From positions 1 through 64,000 of the forward strand of contig MNEL01000033.1 in NCBI GenBank assembly GCA_001917665.1: 64,000 bases of DNA, read 5' to 3'. Below the pieces are notes generated by a model that saw only the letters and a list, made by a program, of their open reading frames with translations, was not told where the DNA came from and ran no database searches. This document shows, piece after piece, positions 33,654-42,687 of the stretch (position 1 is its first letter; each line of letters begins with the position of its first letter). The translations under genes and the position numbers were made by a program. The DNA is from Gemmatimonadetes bacterium 13_1_40CM_69_22. Its GTDB lineage: Bacteria > Gemmatimonadota > Gemmatimonadetes > Gemmatimonadales > GWC2-71-9.

Positions 33654-34813
33654 AGATCCCGCTCGTCTACAATGTCCGGAGCGTGCTGCAGCGCCCGGTC
33701 TCGACCGCCCTCACCGCGCTGGGCATCGCGCTCGTGGTCGCGGTGTTCATCGGGATGTTGGCGCTGGCGAGCGGCTTCCGGACGGCGCTGGTGCGCACCG
33801 GATCGGACCGCAACGTGCTCGTGCTGCGCCGCGGCGCCGACTCCGAGCTGTCGAGCGGACTCTCGCGCGAGACGGCGAGCATCCTCGCTGCCTCGCCCCA
33901 CGTCGCCACCGGCGCGGACGGGCACCCGCTGGTGAGCCCGGAAGTGTACGTCCTGATCCCCCTCCCCAAGATCTTCGATACCACCCAGGTGGCCAACGTC
34001 GTGGCCCGCGGGGTCAGCGATCGGGCGTGGACCGTGCGCTCCAACGTGCGCGTCGTCGCGGGGCGCAAGCCCGAGTCGGGACGCTCCGAGATCTGCGTCG
34101 GCCAGCGGATCGTCCCGCGCTTCCCCCACACCGGCATCGGTGAGACGCTGCGCTTCGCGGGGAGGGACTGGGGCGTCGTATGCCATTTCGCGGCCGGCGG
34201 CTCGGCGTTCGAGTCGGAGATCTGGGGCGAGAACGAGCAGTTCATGCCCGTGTTCCGCGGGCAGGTGTTCCAATCCATCACCATGCGGCTGAGCGATCCC
34301 GGCGCGTTCGACGAGGCGAAGCGATCCCTCGAGACCGACAAGCGCATGACCGTCGATGTCCACCGCGAATCGGACTTCTACGTCCAGCAGTCGCAGCTCC
34401 TGGGCCGCCTGCTCCGGGTCCTGGCGTTCCTGATCACGGGGATCATGGCGATCGGCGCCGTGTTCGGGGCGGTCAACACCATGTACGCCGCGGTCGCCTC
34501 GCGCGCGCCGGAGATCGGCGTGCTCCTCACCCTCGGTTTTCACCCCCGGAGCGTCCTGGCGAGCTTCCTGCTCGAATCCGCGATCATCGCGGCCGCCGGC
34601 GGCGCGGCCGGGTGCCTGTTCGCGCTTCCCATCAACGGCATCGTCACGAGCACGACCAACTGGGCGAGCTTCAGCGAGATCGCCTTCAGCTTCCGCGTCA
34701 CGCCGGGGTTGCTCCTGACGGGACTGGTCTTCGCGGTGGTGATGGGGGTGCTGGGCGGCTTCTTCCCGGCCCGCCGCGCCGCGCGGGTGCCGGTGGTCCA
34801 AGCGATCCGCTGA
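33650..34813 (+). CDS. Second FtsX/MacB-type ABC permease
   Basis: 387 residues, paralogous to the preceding permease: N-terminal helix (STALTALGIALVVAVFIGMLALASG), periplasmic domain (SPHVATGADGHPLVSPEVYV; GRSEICVGQRIVPRFPHT), and three C-terminal helices (VLAFLITGIMAIGAVFGAVNTM, SAIIAAAGGAAGCLFALPING, GLLLTGLVFAVVMGVLGGFFPARRAA). The start ATG 33650 overlaps the previous stop (ATGA). Two different permeases with one ATPase suggest a heterodimeric pump, unlike the homodimeric MacB fusion. Confidence 0.87.
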   Translation: MKIPLVYNVRSVLQRPVSTALTALGIALVVAVFIGMLALASGFRTALVRTGSDRNVLVLRRGADSELSSGLSRETASILAASPHVATGADGHPLVSPEVYVLIPLPKIFDTTQVANVVARGVSDRAWTVRSNVRVVAGRKPESGRSEICVGQRIVPRFPHTGIGETLRFAGRDWGVVCHFAAGGSAFESEIWGENEQFMPVFRGQVFQSITMRLSDPGAFDEAKRSLETDKRMTVDVHRESDFYVQQSQLLGRLLRVLAFLITGIMAIGAVFGAVNTMYAAVASRAPEIGVLLTLGFHPRSVLASFLLESAIIAAAGGAAGCLFALPINGIVTSTTNWASFSEIAFSFRVTPGLLLTGLVFAVVMGVLGGFFPARRAARVPVVQAIR

Positions 34814-34882
34814 GGCCTGCCGGCCCGTAGCTCGCTGTCGCACGCACGCCACACCCATGACGTCTTAAGCGTAGTGACGCCG

Positions 34883-34928
34883 CGCTCGGTTCTCGAGGTA
34901 TCCCGTATGTAGGGATCCCTTCCGAGCG
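34883..34928 (+). promoter_or_regulatory. Two-tier hairpin that could hide the ribosome-binding site
   Basis: CGCTCGG (34883-34889) is the exact reverse complement of CCGAGCG (34922-34928). Inside, ATCCC (34900-34904) pairs with GGGAT (34912-34916). The 3' arm overlaps the GAGCGAGG that serves as ribosome-binding site of ATG 34937. Confidence 0.4.
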
Positions 34929-34936
34929 AGGTGTCT

Positions 34937-36463
34937 ATGACCAAGCGCGCCGTCCGCCTCTCGATTCTGCTCGTGGCCCTGGCCGGGCCAGCTTCCGCGC
35001 AGCTCATCTCGATCAAGACCGTCCCGATCGCCCAGGGCGACCAGTTCGACATTTTCCCGTCCAACAATGTCGGGATGGGCGGGGTGTCGATTGCGCTGGC
35101 GGACACGCTGCTCGACCCCTTCATCAATCCGGCGAAGGGGGGGCGGCTCGGCGCGGCGCGGTTCTTCAGCGCTCCCACCGTCTACAGCATTTCGCAGCGG
35201 GCGGGCGGAGGCCGGACGCTGCCGCTGGCCGCTATCGCGGGCTCGGGCGAGTGGTTCGGCGGGCTGTCGCTCGCGCTGCAGGAGGTCGACGCCAGCCGGC
35301 CGCCGTTTGACCAGGGAGTGGTGTTCAACCCCACTGCCTCGTTCGACACGGCTCCGGCGCCGGTGGCGACCGTGCCGCCGCGGCAGGACTCGTATGGCAA
35401 TCAGTACGCGTTTGCGATGGCGGGCAGGAGAGTGCCCGGCGCCGGGCTCTCGCTGGGAGGCAGCGTGACGTGGGCCAGGCTCACCGGGATCGATGGCGTC
35501 GATCTGCTGTATGCCGGCAGCGCCGGGCTCAAGCAGTTCGGTCACACCCTGGACGTCCGGCTCGGGCTACTCAAAGAATGGACCGGCGACCGGTCGCTGG
35601 AGGCTCTGGTGCTGCTCGACCGGTTCGGGATGAGGCACGACGTCGGCTACCTCGATCCGGTGTGGGATCCGGGCACGCAGCGGCAGATCCTACGCACGCG
35701 CTTGGAGCACAACTTCGATCGCACCAATACCTGGGGCGTGCATCTTCAGTACCAGCGTCCCCTCGCCGCGTCGGGCTGGCGGATCGGGTGGCTCGCGACC
35801 GCCAATCGGATGTCCCATCCCAAGCTCCCGGAGTACGAGCTCGCGAACGTCCCGGTGATCCCGCGCGATCCCGGGCACTCCGCTGCGTACAACGTCGGCC
35901 TCGGGCTCTCGAGAGCGAGCGGTCCGGCGACGTTCGCGATCGACGCGATCTATGAGCCGATCTGGAGCTACACGTGGGCCGATGCGGCCTCGCCGGTCGT
36001 CACGACCATGGGCGACACGATCCCGGCGGGGGGCAAGACCGTCGAGAATCGCTTCCGCTTCTCGAACGGCTTGTTCCGGATGGGGGTGAGTCGCGACGTG
36101 GCACTTCACGGTCTGGGAAAGGCGCTGGGCTTGCAGCTCGGCCTCGTGGTCCGGTCCGTCCACTACCGGCTGGCGCAGTCCGACAACGTCCAGGCCGCCG
36201 CCCGGAGTCTGGAAGAGGGGTGGCGCGAGTGGTCGCCCACCTGGGGTCTGAGTTTGCGCTTCCCGGACCTGGAGATTCGCTACCGCGGGCGGGCCACCCA
36301 CGGGACCGGTCGGCCGGGCGTGCAACCGTCCGGCGTGTTCTTCGCCGCCCGTGACCTCGCCGTTGCGGGCAGCAGCATCCTCGTGGCGCCGAGCGGCCCG
36401 CTGAGCCTCACCGAGGTCCGCACGACCACGCATCAGATCTCCATTTCGCTCCCGCTGCGCTGA
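34937..36463 (+). CDS. Outer-membrane beta-barrel protein of unknown substrate
   Basis: 508 residues. The signal peptide SILLVALAGPASAQ is cleaved after ASA-Q. The early segment FDIFPSNNVGMGGVSIALADTLLDPFINPAKGG resembles the N-terminal hatch of FadL/PorV-like barrels, which have a similar GMGGA-x-A-x-x-D-x-x-x-x-NPA motif. The remainder alternates strands and turns (LSLGGSVTWARLTG, WGVHLQYQRPLAASGW, LGLQLGLVVRSVHYRL) and ends at a strand (HQISISLPLR). Possibly FadL/OmpP1-like, carrying hydrophobic compounds or a PorV-like assembly role. 12 nt before the diheme peroxidase gene, so likely an operon. Confidence 0.7.
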   Translation: MTKRAVRLSILLVALAGPASAQLISIKTVPIAQGDQFDIFPSNNVGMGGVSIALADTLLDPFINPAKGGRLGAARFFSAPTVYSISQRAGGGRTLPLAAIAGSGEWFGGLSLALQEVDASRPPFDQGVVFNPTASFDTAPAPVATVPPRQDSYGNQYAFAMAGRRVPGAGLSLGGSVTWARLTGIDGVDLLYAGSAGLKQFGHTLDVRLGLLKEWTGDRSLEALVLLDRFGMRHDVGYLDPVWDPGTQRQILRTRLEHNFDRTNTWGVHLQYQRPLAASGWRIGWLATANRMSHPKLPEYELANVPVIPRDPGHSAAYNVGLGLSRASGPATFAIDAIYEPIWSYTWADAASPVVTTMGDTIPAGGKTVENRFRFSNGLFRMGVSRDVALHGLGKALGLQLGLVVRSVHYRLAQSDNVQAAARSLEEGWREWSPTWGLSLRFPDLEIRYRGRATHGTGRPGVQPSGVFFAARDLAVAGSSILVAPSGPLSLTEVRTTTHQISISLPLR

Positions 36464-36475
36464 GGAGGCGCCCCC

Positions 36476-37858
36476 ATGACGCGCATCGTCAGAGCCATCT
36501 GCCTCGGCCTCGTCACCGTCGTCGCCGGCTGCGACGGGCTGGCGCCGCCGGAAGCGCTGCCGCCGCCGCTCGACACCGAATTGAGGCAGACCCTGTCACG
36601 CTGGGGCGTGATTCCGATCGGGCCGATGCCGGCCCAGGATCCCGCACTCGTCGATCTTGGCCAGGCGCTCATGTTCGACAAGATCCTGAGCGGCAACCGT
36701 GACATCGCCTGCGCCACTTGCCATCTCCCCGCGCAGCACGCGGCCGACGGCCTGTCCCTCGCCATCGGCACCGGCGGCACGGGAGCGGGTCCTGCACGCA
36801 CGCCTGGCCCGGGGCGACAATTCGTCCCCCGGAGCGCGCCGTCGCTGCTCAATGCGGGCCTCGGCCTGAACTATCTGTTCTGGGACGGGCAGATCGCCCG
36901 CTCCGGCTTCGGCCCCCCGCCTCCCGGCCCCGCCGCCGGTGGGTTCGTGACGCCGGCCGGCGGTCTGCTGCCGGCCGTGCCCAACATTCTCGCCGCGCAG
37001 GCGATGTTCCCCGTGGCGAACCACCGCGAAATGCGCGGCGAGCGCGGCGACCTCGACGTGTTCGGGAATCCGAACGAGCTGGCGCAGTACGGTGACAGCC
37101 AGTTCGTCGAGATCTGGCAAGCCGTCACGCGTCGGCTGCTGGCGATCGACGCCTACAAGGCGAAGTTCGCCGCCGCTTTCCCGAGTGTGCCGCCCGGTGG
37201 GCTCGGCTTCCAGCACGCCGCGACCGCGATCGCCGCCTTCGAAATGCAGGCGTTCACCAAGACCGACTCGCCGTTCGACCGCTACCTGAACCGGGACGAC
37301 GCGGCGTTGACGGTGGAGGCGAAACGCGGGGCGGTGCTCTTCTTCGGCAAGGCGCGGTGCTCTCAGTGCCACAACGGCCCGTTCCTCGGCGCGAGTAGCT
37401 TCGCGAACGCCGGCGTTCCGCAGCTCGGGCCGGGGACGGGCAATGCGGCGCCGCTGGACCTGGGACGCGGCGGCCTCAAGGATCAGTCATTCTACCGCTT
37501 CGCCTTTCGGGTGACGCCGCTGCGCAACGTCGAGCTGACGGCGCCCTACATGCATAACGGGGCGTTTCCCACGCTCGAGGCCGTGGTGCGTCATTACAAC
37601 GACGTGACCGGAGAACTGCAGGCCTACGACGTGTCGCAACTCGCCCCGGCGCTGCGCGACACGTACCACGGTGACGACGCCACGATCAACGCCGTGCTCG
37701 AGACGCTGGACTTCCGGCTCCGGGCGCCGCTCGGCCTCACCGATGCCGAGCGGCGCGACCTGGTGGCGTTCCTCAAGGCCTTGACGGATCCCTCGGCGCG
37801 AGACTTGACCTCGCTCATCCCCGCAACGGTGCCGAGCGGGCTGCCGGTCGAGCCGTGA
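36476..37858 (+). CDS. Diheme cytochrome c peroxidase/MauG-family lipoprotein
   Basis: 460 residues. The signal peptide ends in a lipobox-like VVAGC. Two haem sites are visible: CATCH near residue 81 and CSQCH near 299, with WGVIPIG, SAPSLLNAGLGLNYLFWDGQ and the characteristic AYMHNGAFPTLEAVVRHYND near the C-terminus. These define the CcpA/MauG family, which reduces H2O2 or makes protein-derived cofactors in the periplasm. GGAGG lies 8 nt before ATG. With the following YtkA-like cytochrome it may form an electron-transfer pair. Confidence 0.9.
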   Translation: MTRIVRAICLGLVTVVAGCDGLAPPEALPPPLDTELRQTLSRWGVIPIGPMPAQDPALVDLGQALMFDKILSGNRDIACATCHLPAQHAADGLSLAIGTGGTGAGPARTPGPGRQFVPRSAPSLLNAGLGLNYLFWDGQIARSGFGPPPPGPAAGGFVTPAGGLLPAVPNILAAQAMFPVANHREMRGERGDLDVFGNPNELAQYGDSQFVEIWQAVTRRLLAIDAYKAKFAAAFPSVPPGGLGFQHAATAIAAFEMQAFTKTDSPFDRYLNRDDAALTVEAKRGAVLFFGKARCSQCHNGPFLGASSFANAGVPQLGPGTGNAAPLDLGRGGLKDQSFYRFAFRVTPLRNVELTAPYMHNGAFPTLEAVVRHYNDVTGELQAYDVSQLAPALRDTYHGDDATINAVLETLDFRLRAPLGLTDAERRDLVAFLKALTDPSARDLTSLIPATVPSGLPVEP

Positions 37859-37870
37859 AGCCCGGCGCGC

Positions 37871-38506
37871 CTACTGAAGCGCCTGGCGCTCCGCCCTCAG
37901 GAATGCCGCGAGCGCCGCGATCTCCTGGGGCTTGAGACCGAGGTCGGGCATCCGGAACGTGCCGCTCTGCGGAGCGATCGCCGGATTGGCGAGGAACAGC
38001 TTTAAATAGTCCGCGGGCCAACGGCGGCCGGTCAGCTCCGGCCCGACTGCGACGGTGCCGCTTCCCTCGATGTCCCCATGGACGTGACAGGTGACGCACC
38101 CCTTGGCCACGAAGAGTCGCCGTCCCCGCTCGCTCTCGGGCGGCGACACCGGCGCCTGGGCCCCGGGGGCGATCGCCAGCAGGGGCAGGAGCGTGATCCG
38201 GCTGTTCCCGAACCCGCTGTAGATGGTGATCGTCCACTCGCCGGGGCGGGGCAGGGTCAGCGAGGCGACGTACTGCCCGGGCTCCCTGCCCGGCGTCGCC
38301 ATCGCTTGGGCAGTGACGTCGCCCGCGCGGGCCTCGATTCTGGCCCGGAGACCGCTGAGCCGGGTGACGCCGTGTTGCCGCACGGTGAATGTCAGAGCGA
38401 CCGGCCGATCCGCTACGACGTAGTCGGGTAGCTCCTCAACGGTGATCGCCGCCCACCCGCCGGGGTAGGCGCTGATCAGCCACACCAGTAACAGGACTCG
38501 CAACAT
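37871..38506 (-). CDS. Exported cytochrome c with N-terminal YtkA/FixH-like domain
   Basis: 211 residues. After a signal peptide (VLLLVWLISAYPGGWAA) there is a beta-sandwich (~20-110; VADRPVALTFTVRQHG, PGQYVASLTLPRPGEWTITI) resembling YtkA/FixH-like domains. The C-terminal ~90 residues are a class I cytochrome c: RRLFVAKGCVTCHVHG gives the haem site and GTFRMPDLGLKPQEIAALAAFLR the axial Met. Convergent with the diheme peroxidase gene (12 bp apart). Probably an envelope electron carrier. Confidence 0.85.
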   Translation of the reverse strand: MLRVLLLVWLISAYPGGWAAITVEELPDYVVADRPVALTFTVRQHGVTRLSGLRARIEARAGDVTAQAMATPGREPGQYVASLTLPRPGEWTITIYSGFGNSRITLLPLLAIAPGAQAPVSPPESERGRRLFVAKGCVTCHVHGDIEGSGTVAVGPELTGRRWPADYLKLFLANPAIAPQSGTFRMPDLGLKPQEIAALAAFLRAERQALQ

Positions 38507-38609
38507 GGCGCCCCCTTCGTGGTTTCGTTCTGTTTCGATGCCGCGAGCCCGCCGGAGGTTTAAGGTTTCGCACCGCTTGCCTGGGTTCTCGGGCCCGCTT
38601 CACCGGCCC

Positions 38610-38615
38610 TATATT
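38610..38615 (+). promoter_or_regulatory. -10 box for a leaderless kinase transcript
   Basis: TATATT ends 8 nt before GTG 38624 with no ribosome-binding site between. A clear -35 is lacking. Confidence 0.35.
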
Positions 38616-38623
38616 CTGGCTTC

Positions 38624-40219
38624 GTGCCCCCGGATATCCCCGCCGACCTCGAGGCGGCGCTCGCCGAGCGCTACGAGCTCCGTCAAGTGCTCGGCCGCGG
38701 CGGCATGGCGACCGTGTACCTGGCGTACGACCGCAAGCATCGGCGCGGCGTCGCGCTCAAAGTGCTCCTGCCCGGCCTCGCCGCCTTTCTCGGCGTCGAG
38801 CGGTTCCTGAAGGAGATCCAGGTCGCCGCCCACCTCACCCACCCACACATCCTCGCCTTACACGATTCGGGCGAAGCGGGCGGGTTCCTCTATTACGTCA
38901 TGCCGTACATCGACGGCGGGTCGCTGCGCCAGCAGCTCGCAGGCGGGGCGCGCCTGCGCGCCGAGCGCGCGCTGGCGATCGCGGCGCCGGTGGCCGATGC
39001 GCTCTCCTACGCGCACCGCATGGGCGTCCTGCACCGGGACATCAAGCCGGAGAACATCCTGTTCTCGCAGGGTCATCCGATCGTGGCGGACTTCGGGATC
39101 GCCAAGGCGATCAGTACGGCCGGCGGCGCGAACCTGACCCGCACGGGCTTCCCGGTCGGGACGCCGGGGTACATGAGCCCCGAGCAGGCCGCCGGGCTGA
39201 CCGATCTCGACGAGCGGACCGACGTCTACAGCCTGACGGTGGTGATCTACGAGATGCTGGTGGGCGAGGTCCCCGGTCGCTGGCCAACGGAGGATGCGGT
39301 GCGGACGGGGCGGTTCCTCGAAGCGGCCGCGACGCACCGCACGCGGCTGACGGAGGCGGGTAGCCGGATCGAGGGGGCGCTGGTACGCGGCCTGGCGATC
39401 CGGCACGACCAGCGCACGCCGACGCCCGGGGCGGTCATGGATGAGCTCGCGGGCAGAGCGACGGAGGGAGCACCGCGACGTCGCTTCAGCGGGGACGAAG
39501 TTCAGCAGATCGTCAAGCGCGCGACCGAGCTCGAGGCGACGACCCCGACGGCGAGCGGGGCGATGACAATCGGCGGCGTCGAAGCCCTGGCGGCCGAGGT
39601 GGGGATCGCGCCGGAGGTCGTGCGGGCGGCGGCGCGCGCGGTGGCACCCGCAGGCCCAGCGCCCACTCCGGTCGAAGCGCCACGGCCCAACCGCTGGCTG
39701 GGGGGTCCCACGACGCTCCGGTTCGAGCGCGTCGTCGAGGGCGAGCTGCCGGACACCGAATGGCCGATGATGGTCGACGAGATCCGTCGCATGCTGACGA
39801 ACGTCGGGCAGGTGAGCCAGTTCGGACGCTCGTTCTCCTGGGTCGCCACGCGCCGTGGCGCGTCGCAGCGAGATTTGGAAATCGTCGTGTCGGTCCGTGG
39901 AGGCGCCACCCGTATCACGATCCACGAGAACCTCGCCTCGCTCATCGGCGCGATCTACGGCGGTATCGGCGGCGGGATGGGCGGCGGTGGGATGGGGCCG
40001 ATCATCGGAGTCTTCGCGGGCGCGTTGCACGTGACGGGGGCTGTGATCGCGGCGGTCGTGCCGCTGTGGCTGCTCACCACGTTCGCGACCGCGCGGACGG
40101 TCTTCTACTACAGCACGAGGCGGCGGGTGCGCGAGCTGGAGCGATTGGCCGACGGATTGGCGTCGCTCGCCCGCGAGCTGGTTCCGGAGCGGCACGCGCT
40201 GCGCAATCCCGAGCGATAA
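38624..40219 (+). CDS. Ser/Thr protein kinase with C-terminal membrane segment
   Basis: 531 residues. The kinase (~18-280) has VLGRGGMATVYLAY, VALKVLLPGL, VLHRDIKPENILF, VADFGIAKAI and GTPGYMSPEQAAG, all intact. Unlike the 25-kb kinase it lacks a long extracellular region. The C-terminal ~230 residues include a SHOCT-like helical piece (RRFSGDEVQQIVKRATELEA), a beta domain (TTLRFERVVEGELPDTEW ... LEIVVSVRGGATRITI) and two Gly-rich hydrophobic segments (LIGAIYGGIGGGMGGGGMG and FAGALHVTGAVIAAVVPLWLL). It is probably membrane-attached with most mass in the cytoplasm. GTG 38624 is preferred. Confidence 0.85.
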   Translation: MPPDIPADLEAALAERYELRQVLGRGGMATVYLAYDRKHRRGVALKVLLPGLAAFLGVERFLKEIQVAAHLTHPHILALHDSGEAGGFLYYVMPYIDGGSLRQQLAGGARLRAERALAIAAPVADALSYAHRMGVLHRDIKPENILFSQGHPIVADFGIAKAISTAGGANLTRTGFPVGTPGYMSPEQAAGLTDLDERTDVYSLTVVIYEMLVGEVPGRWPTEDAVRTGRFLEAAATHRTRLTEAGSRIEGALVRGLAIRHDQRTPTPGAVMDELAGRATEGAPRRRFSGDEVQQIVKRATELEATTPTASGAMTIGGVEALAAEVGIAPEVVRAAARAVAPAGPAPTPVEAPRPNRWLGGPTTLRFERVVEGELPDTEWPMMVDEIRRMLTNVGQVSQFGRSFSWVATRRGASQRDLEIVVSVRGGATRITIHENLASLIGAIYGGIGGGMGGGGMGPIIGVFAGALHVTGAVIAAVVPLWLLTTFATARTVFYYSTRRRVRELERLADGLASLARELVPERHALRNPER

Positions 40220-40239
40220 CCGTTGCGGTGACGCCGGGA

Positions 40240-41295
40240 TCAGTGCCCGAGCGCCCGCTCGGACGTCGCCTTCTCCCGCCCCAGGTCTGCCCGCATCTGG
40301 TCCCGCAGCTTGCCGATCACTTTTCCGCGGATGTTGAGGAGGCCGCTCGGCAGATTGTCGAACCGCAAGCGCCGCAGCAGGATCAGATAGATCCCTGGCT
40401 TGCCGGCCGAGGTCGGCCGGTCGACGACGGTCATCAGGTCGAGTGCGGCCTCGAAGTAGTGGTCCGCGTAGATCTGTTTGCCGGCCACGAGAGTGGCTCC
40501 GGCGAGCTCCGGCGGCCCATACACGGCCAGGTGGGTGATGCCGAGAATTGGCCGCAGGCTCGGCAACGCGTCCTCCGACCAGTAGAGCACTTCGACCAAG
40601 CCGTTGAGCTTGCCATGCGGATACGTCGCCAGATACGTCTGGAACGAGGGGACGTACTGGTACACGTAAGGGGACTGTCCGAGCAGCGCGGCGAACGCGT
40701 CGCTGGCGCGGACGTTGCCACGATCATCGTACACCACCATCGCCGTGTCCCCGCGGGTGCGATAGTCGGTGACGTACTCCAGCAGGCGGCGGCGCGCATA
40801 CGCGTTCACCTGAGCCTGCGGATCGGCGGCCGACCAGTCGATCGCTTCGCGGATCCGCTGCATCTCCGTCGCCGGCAGCTTGATCTTGCAGTCGCCCGGG
40901 CGGCAGTGCTTCAGCTCGGCGACGTCGCGGCTGTCGACGGTGAGCGCCGCGACGTCCGCCGCCGTGGCCGGGTCTGAGAAGATGCCGAACCGCGTGCGGG
41001 TCGGCGTGCGGAGCGAGGTCGGGAAGTCCTCCACACGACCGACGAAGAACTCGCGGGAGACGTTGGCCGTGATGATGCCGAACACCGCGACGTCGCGTTT
41101 GTTCTGGGTGTCGAGGACCTTCACGACTGCGTCGCCTCGCTGTACGTCAGCGAGTTGCGTCGAATCGAGGCCGATGCTCTGGCGGAGGAATTGCTCCAGG
41201 GTCGCCGGCAGTTGTTGCCCGGATGTCGGCCCCGCCGCGGCGAGACCGCCGATCAGCGCGGCGCCGACGATCACTCGTTTCCTGTCCACAAGCAC
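40240..41295 (-). CDS. Exported protein of unknown function
   Basis: 351 residues. The first ~26 residues (RVIVGAALIGGLAAAGPTSGQ) form a signal peptide. The mature protein has no motif I recognise: TLEQFLRQSIGLDSTQLADVQRGDAVVKVLD, VAVFGIITANVSREFFVGRV, PYVYQYVPSFQTYLATYP and GATLVAGKQIYADHYFEAALDLMTVV. It contains a Cys pair (KHCRPGDCK) that could be a disulphide. Related proteins seem to exist in soil phyla, but I cannot name a family. Alone on the minus strand after the kinase. Confidence 0.65.
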   Translation of the reverse strand: MLVDRKRVIVGAALIGGLAAAGPTSGQQLPATLEQFLRQSIGLDSTQLADVQRGDAVVKVLDTQNKRDVAVFGIITANVSREFFVGRVEDFPTSLRTPTRTRFGIFSDPATAADVAALTVDSRDVAELKHCRPGDCKIKLPATEMQRIREAIDWSAADPQAQVNAYARRRLLEYVTDYRTRGDTAMVVYDDRGNVRASDAFAALLGQSPYVYQYVPSFQTYLATYPHGKLNGLVEVLYWSEDALPSLRPILGITHLAVYGPPELAGATLVAGKQIYADHYFEAALDLMTVVDRPTSAGKPGIYLILLRRLRFDNLPSGLLNIRGKVIGKLRDQMRADLGREKATSERALGH

Positions 41296-41350
41296 GCTCC
41301 GGCTTTAGCGACGTGCCGCGCTGAGCCCATCCTTCAGCATCGAAGAGTGG

Positions 41351-41950
41351 CTACTGCTGGCGCGTGAACACGGCGCGCCACCCCCGGTCCAACGCCACCC
41401 ACGTGAAATGATTCTGATCGAGCACGCTCAGGACAGAGGACTGGACGAGCTTCTGGCCGGGGCTCGTGCCCGCCGCGGTCGCGACGGGACTGAAGGTGAC
41501 GAGCGGTTCGCCCGCGTCCAGGGTCCCTGTCATGAATTCCGGTGCAGAGCCGCCATTGTACACCGCGCTGCTGAAGAACCGGTCGCTTCCCGGGTCGAAC
41601 CCGAGGACCCCTTGGCCCTGAATCGTGGAGTGATCCAGCTGCTCGGTCCACTGCAGGCGCAGGTCATCGAACAGTGTCTTCACCACGCGCGTTCCCGACG
41701 CGTCGGGCGCACCGTCAAAGTTGCCGGCGAACCACATCTCGAACCGCCAGGTTCCAACCAGGCTGCGGAGCATGCCGCGGGCCGGGTCCAGGTGAGCCGG
41801 CTCGAGCGATAGCGCCGCTGCCGGGTCGGTCGTCCGATTGAGGCGCTCGCCACCCTGTGCGGCGAGGCGCCGCGGAGCGGTCGCCGCAACGGCGAGAATG
41901 CCTATCGCGGCGGCGACATATCCCCGGCGGTACAGCGCGTCGATGCTCAT
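41351..41950 (-). CDS. Exported DUF1579-like protein
   Basis: 199 residues with a signal peptide (GYVAAAIGILAVAATAPRRLAAQ). The mature part fits DUF1579: MLRSLVGTWRFEMWFAG, VVKTLFDDLRLQWTEQLDHS, IQGQGVLGFDPGSDRFFSSAV, then a beta-rich C-terminus, a lipocalin-like layout. No enzymatic residues. Start chosen at ATG 41950 because it begins the signal peptide; a longer GTG/ATG-type extension to 42064 looks unlike an export signal. Confidence 0.75.
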   Translation of the reverse strand: MSIDALYRRGYVAAAIGILAVAATAPRRLAAQGGERLNRTTDPAAALSLEPAHLDPARGMLRSLVGTWRFEMWFAGNFDGAPDASGTRVVKTLFDDLRLQWTEQLDHSTIQGQGVLGFDPGSDRFFSSAVYNGGSAPEFMTGTLDAGEPLVTFSPVATAAGTSPGQKLVQSSVLSVLDQNHFTWVALDRGWRAVFTRQQ

Positions 41951-42068
41951 GGCTGGGAGTTTTGCAGGGGCTGTGCCACGGCGATCATGCCTGAAATCGT
42001 GCAGCCGCTTGGAGCGGTAGCCGAGGGTTGACGGGCGTCTCGCCTGCACTCTTGCAAGCTGCACGCGC

Positions 42069-42494
42069 TCAAGCCGCGAGGATCTTCCCGAGGTTTTCGA
42101 GTATCGCCTTGAGTTGACTCTGCACCCGGCGCTTCTCCAAGAAACGACCGCGCAGCCACCCCGCGAGGGACCGCGGGGTCCACACGTCCCGAATCGTAAT
42201 GGCTGTCGCGCCCGCCCCGGCGTCGAGACGAAAGAACGTCTTCCAACCTTTCCGCTGACCTCGCTCCACCCAGCCGAACGTGGTCGGCGGAGTGAAATCG
42301 ACTATCTCGAATTCGGTCTGACGTGCGCCGAAGCGCGCCGTGAACCGGGCTCCCTTCTTGAGTGGCCCCTGGCTTTGGACGCCGTCGCATCCGGGTAGCC
42401 ATTGGGCGATGCGCTGTGGGTCGGTGAGCAGCGCGAAGACCCGATCCACCGGGGCGCGGACGGAATTGATGAGCGTATGGCTGACGGGCTGCAT
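42069..42494 (-). CDS. SRPBCC (START-like) family protein
   Basis: 141 residues with the SRPBCC start SHTLINSVRAPVDRVFALLTDPQRIAQWLPGC, then FTARFGARQTEFEIVDFTPPTTFGWVER and ATAITIRDVWTPRSL. Members fold into a deep hydrophobic pocket for lipids or aromatic ligands, and many act as unknown helpers. AAGGGCG precedes ATG. Immediately upstream of the DUF1579 gene on the same strand, but 118 bp apart. Confidence 0.8.
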   Translation of the reverse strand: MQPVSHTLINSVRAPVDRVFALLTDPQRIAQWLPGCDGVQSQGPLKKGARFTARFGARQTEFEIVDFTPPTTFGWVERGQRKGWKTFFRLDAGAGATAITIRDVWTPRSLAGWLRGRFLEKRRVQSQLKAILENLGKILAA

Positions 42495-42687
42495 CGCCCT
42501 TGATCATGCAGGAGCGGAACGGCCTGCACAAGGCGCGCGGCCGCCACACCGGTGACGACGCCCTCGTTCCAAAAGGCCGCGGGCCGCGAAACGGTGCACG
42601 CGGCGACCAACCCCGCGCGACGTTCGACCCGCACGCGGGTGGCATCGGTCACGGCCGCGGGCGTTGCTCCACCGTAGGTAGCCAGCC

